From positions 5,413-11,266 of the forward strand of contig PKWC01000058.1 of NCBI GenBank assembly GCA_003131925.1: a DNA stretch of 5,854 nucleotides. Reading direction: 5' to 3'. Position 1 is the stretch's first letter; every line of letters starts with the position of its first letter. Under the pieces are notes generated by a model. The model was not told where the DNA came from, made no database searches, and saw only the letters and a program-made list of their open reading frames with translations. The translations under genes and the position numbers were made by a program. This document shows, one piece after another, positions 5,696 to 5,854 of the stretch. This stretch comes from Alphaproteobacteria bacterium. Its GTDB lineage: Bacteria; Pseudomonadota; Alphaproteobacteria; Micropepsales; Micropepsaceae.

Positions 5696-5854
5696 ATGAC
5701 GGCGCTCGACTGGCTGATTGCCGTGGCCACCGCGCTGTTCGCCGTCTCGGGTTACTTGCGCGGCCTGATCGTCGCTGCGCTGTCGCTGGTCGGATTTGCC
5801 GCGGGGGCGGTAGCCGGTACCCGCATCGCAGGCGCTCTGCTGTCGGGCGGGTCG
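5696..5854 (+). CDS. CvpA/MarP-like membrane protein, N-terminal part
   Basis: The first 53 residues of a protein that runs off the right edge. MTALDWLIAVATALFAVSGY begins a hydrophobic helix (about 5-20). It is followed by RGLIVAALSLVGFAAGAVAG, a second helix (about 24-42), ending in a TRIAGALLSGGS loop. This matches the start of CvpA-type membrane domains. In actinobacteria this domain, with the TALDWLI opening and the SGGS loop, commonly heads MarP-type serine proteases (Rv3671c of Mycobacterium tuberculosis is the studied example, needed for acid resistance). The protease domain, if present, lies beyond the window, so a plain CvpA protein cannot be ruled out. The ATG has no visible ribosome-binding site. 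It is transcribed away from the penicillin-binding protein gene, with 143 nt between the two starts. Confidence 0.65.
   Translation, partial: MTALDWLIAVATALFAVSGYLRGLIVAALSLVGFAAGAVAGTRIAGALLSGGS

Overview
The window appears to be a composite of at least two unrelated bacterial genomes, joined at about 4353-4400. This is inferred from gene content and from two broken genes; no database search was possible.

Left part (1 to about 3960, all + strand): a tightly packed run that looks alphaproteobacterial. It holds the C-terminal end of cytochrome c oxidase subunit III, a DUF983 double-zinc-finger membrane protein, a SURF1 oxidase assembly factor, threonine synthase (thrC) and an M16 processing-peptidase-like protease. 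Successive genes overlap by 1 nt, are 1 nt apart, are 2 nt apart, and overlap by 11 nt. They are therefore probably one transcription unit with translational coupling. The first three serve the aerobic terminal oxidase, and the last two are housekeeping genes.

Middle (3961 to about 4352): 188 nt with no recognisable gene, then the first ~68 residues of a YycJ-like metallo-beta-lactamase-fold hydrolase with an intact HxHxDH motif. That protein stops matching its family right after the motif. It may belong to the left genome or to a third source.

Right part (about 4398-5854): a class B penicillin-binding protein on the - strand, with a membrane anchor, an NTF2/MecA_N-like domain and a transpeptidase domain with STFK and SCN motifs. 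It is cut off before its KTG motif. Divergent from it, at the right edge, begins a CvpA/MarP-like membrane protein. This pair, with its strongly GC-biased codons, looks actinobacterial (Thermoleophilia-like by recollection).

The two broken genes meet tail to tail, each missing its 3' half. A chimeric metagenomic contig explains this most simply; a real rearrangement or transfer is the alternative. I see no convincing new biological system, no CRISPR array, no mobile element and no RNA gene.
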